Shown: one piece after another, positions 62,150 to 64,000 of the stretch | How positions within the stretch are numbered: position 1 is the stretch's first letter | How the letters are laid out: each line of letters opens with the position of its first letter | DNA from: Chelonoidis abingdonii | Lineage: Eukaryota > Chordata > Testudines > Testudinidae | Assembly (NCBI RefSeq): GCF_003597395.2 | Contig: NC_133770.1 | Coordinates: 8,891,452 to 8,955,451, forward strand | Length of the DNA: 64,000 bases | Direction of reading: 5' to 3' | Position numbers and translations under genes: made by a program | The notes under the pieces: model-generated | The model's input: the letters and a program-made list of their open reading frames with translations, nothing else | Database searches by the model: none | What the model was told of the DNA's origin: nothing

Positions 62150-62270
62150 CTCTGTTGTGTTGCCATACATCTTTGAACAGCCACACCTCAGAGGGGGCTG
62201 CATTTCAGTGGTTGAAGAGGCTCTGTTGTATTAATTTAGATGGACTATATGGGCCAAAGGTATTACCATC
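62150..62270 (+). mobile_element. Old SINE-like repeat, related to 32770-32905
   Basis: GCCACACCTCAGAGGGGGCT GCATTTCAGTGGTTGAAGAG aligns with the segment at about 32795. Family not named. Confidence 0.5.
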
Positions 62271-63284
62271 ACTTAGTCACAGTTAAACAGGGCCCATCCA
62301 GGGTTTGGTACACAGAGCCCACAGCCTGCTTAGCCCCAGGGCAAATATACCATTCAAAATCCGTTTAGCCTTTTATTACAGAAACCAAAAAGAAGGGAAA
62401 GCAGTTAAAGCATTTGAAATGTAAAGTATTAAATAAAAGCTTCCCTTTTAAAAACATTTCCTTTCCCTTTAGCTGGAGAGAATTTTCCAAAGGAAAAACT
62501 CCTAGTTTGGCAGTCTGCGCAATGATACCAAAGATGATAATAACTGTCCTTTCGGGGGGAAGAAAAGCCATTAGTTGAGATGAGCTGGAGTTGCTCTTGT
62601 TGCTCCAGTCCCGTTTCATCTCCCGTGGTGTCTGGGGTTCGGCTGGAGCAGGTGAGGGTGGTGATGTTATCTGCATCCTTCTCTCTCTAACTCGGCCTGG
62701 CCAGGACATCTCTCAGGATCAGGGTGATGAAGGCCCAGAGCTGCTGGAACAATTTGTATAGTGCAGGTACTGAGAGCCATTGAACCAAACTATAAACCCT
62801 GTATGTGATGGAAACCACTTCAAGCCAGAGGGTGCTGCCGCACGCCCAGTACCCCTAGTTCCAGCTCTTATGAGCCCAGGGTCCCAGGAAACTGTGGGGG
62901 TTGGCAGCTATGATGGTGAAGCATATTCTTGTAATCTCCATCCGTTCTTCCCAATTTTGCCCCCAAATTCTCCTTCTTTAACGACCCAAAACGGGTGTGA
63001 TGAATGGAATAGCCTCTCCCCTCATTATTTCGTCCACCAGTTATCCCTGAACCTGACAAACCAATTTTGGTTCATTAATTTCAGTTCCACATCTCCTGTT
63101 TCTACCAAGCAGGATTTTACCATAGTCCTTGAACCATGTCAGTCAGCCCTGTTCGTTTAGGCACATTCAAGTTGGTCATCTTTCCGTACCTTTTCCTATC
63201 AACATTTGTTGTTGCAGGTTATTGTGGCGTCTAATGAACTTCCACAACATTTTGACAGTTAAGCTCAGAGTTCGAGTAAATTTG
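62271..63284. other. Unique-looking non-coding sequence
   Basis: A plus frame of 126 codons at 62780-63160 and minus frames up to 114 codons show no recognised domain. No repeat was seen. Confidence 0.4.
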
Positions 63285-63365
63285 TAGGCCCAGTTATCAC
63301 AACAGCTTCCATTTGTAAAATACTTGGGGACGTTTCAAGATGAAAGCAATTATATAAATGCAAAC
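63285..63365 (+). mobile_element. SINE distal fragment
   Basis: CATTTGTAAAATACTTGGGG ACGTTTCAAGATGAAAGCAA TTATATAAATGCAAA follows the 'GAAAGGCGCTATATAAATGC' end of old vertebrate SINE/LINE tails. Confidence 0.5.
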
Positions 63366-64000
63366 TAATAGATGAACTGTAAAGAGGATATTGTTCTTTC
63401 CGAGATTGGGCACAATCCTACCAGGTACTGAGTGCCCTCAACCACCATCAAAGCTCAGGCTGACAGGTCTGGAAGTCTACAGAATGGGAGAAAATCACTG
63501 CTGGATAAAGTGGTCTCTATCTAATGGCACAAAGCAGAGATGGAGTAGCAAGTAAGATAATTGTCTGGCTTTTTTATGGCACTCGTCACTGTAGCATTTG
63601 AGCCCCTCCCAGCATCCCCGTCAGGAATGGATTATTGTTAGCCCTACATTCTGGGTAGGAAACTATGGCCAGGGGAGTGAAGTGGTGTACCCAAGGCTGT
63701 CGCAGTGCTGGGAAATAGACCCCACATCTCTTCAGCTATCAGTGCCTTCACTAGGAGACCATCCTTCCTCTCCAGATTCTCCTTATAACTGGAACATCTC
63801 ATAGAACAGACAGCTGTGCAGCACTTATTGTGAAAAATAACATGTATGTATATTCTTTGCTCTATATTGAATGAAAAGATCAATGACAAACAAGCAAAAT
63901 TCGGGGACTAGGACCCACCAGTTTCCATCAGTGGGCTGGATTCCCCTTCCCATGCTTCCATTTTTCCGTTTAATGAGAAAATGGTGGACGGGTCCCAGCA
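63366..64000. other. Non-coding sequence to the window end
   Basis: A degraded reversed MIR-like segment may lie at about 63620-63770 (GAAACTATGGCCAGGGGAGT GAAG, CCCAAGGCTGTCGCAGTGCT GGGAAATAGACCC). No gene seen. Confidence 0.4.

Overview
This 64 kb window looks like intergenic or intronic DNA from a reptile, most likely a turtle (Testudines). The basis is repeat content recognised from memory of the families, not a database search: CR1 LINEs, a tRNA-headed SINE with a CR1-type 3' tail, many MIR/CORE-type SINE remnants with the 'CAGYRCCTAGCACAATGGGG' tail, and a very high density of hAT-like and PIF/Harbinger-like non-autonomous DNA transposons (MITEs). I found no host protein-coding gene, rRNA, functional tRNA, CRISPR array or prokaryotic feature. 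Nearly all open frames of 60-200 codons lie in repeats, minisatellites or unique non-coding sequence and match nothing I recognise.

Layout. 0-10 kb: the end of a CR1 copy, the first two copies of a six-copy hAT-like family, a triple nest (hAT in Harbinger-like MITE in MIR, 1828-2580), a mariner-like MITE, a hAT-like element carrying a 22-unit minisatellite (3995-4802), and a 1 kb hAT-like element with repeated hairpins and a SINE inside (7872-8905). 10-31 kb: more hAT and Harbinger MITEs, several nested; a retroposed hairpin unit (12483-12726); and four further copies of the six-copy hAT family, three of them between 27.4 and 30.5 kb. 31-44 kb: CR1 3' ends, small MITEs, a second retroposed hairpin unit with 13-bp target duplications (38137-38258), a decayed Myb/SANT-type gene of Harbinger origin (40142-41797, minus strand), nested Harbinger MITEs, and an L2-like LINE split by a CR1 and a SINE. 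44-52 kb: a 2 kb Harbinger-like element with TAA duplications (44405-46417), a CR1 3' end, an AC-rich tract, and two CR1 reverse-transcriptase fragments head to tail (48664-51600). 52-64 kb: mostly unique non-coding DNA, broken by a G-rich minisatellite, CR1 and MIR pieces, and a Harbinger-like MITE with a 20-unit minisatellite (57961-58840).

The elements do not form a pathway; their value is as a layered insertion record. Target-site duplications could be read directly for many insertions (8 bp for hAT-like, 3 bp for Harbinger-like, 12-13 bp for the retroposed units), so relative insertion order can be established in several places. The only protein-coding remnant with a recognisable domain other than LINE reverse transcriptase and endonuclease is the Myb/SANT gene, which is interrupted by an in-frame stop. 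I did not find a convincing undescribed biological system. The most unusual items are the transposons carrying internally amplified tandem arrays, the retroposed hairpin units, and an unidentified 148-bp insert with 12-bp direct repeats.
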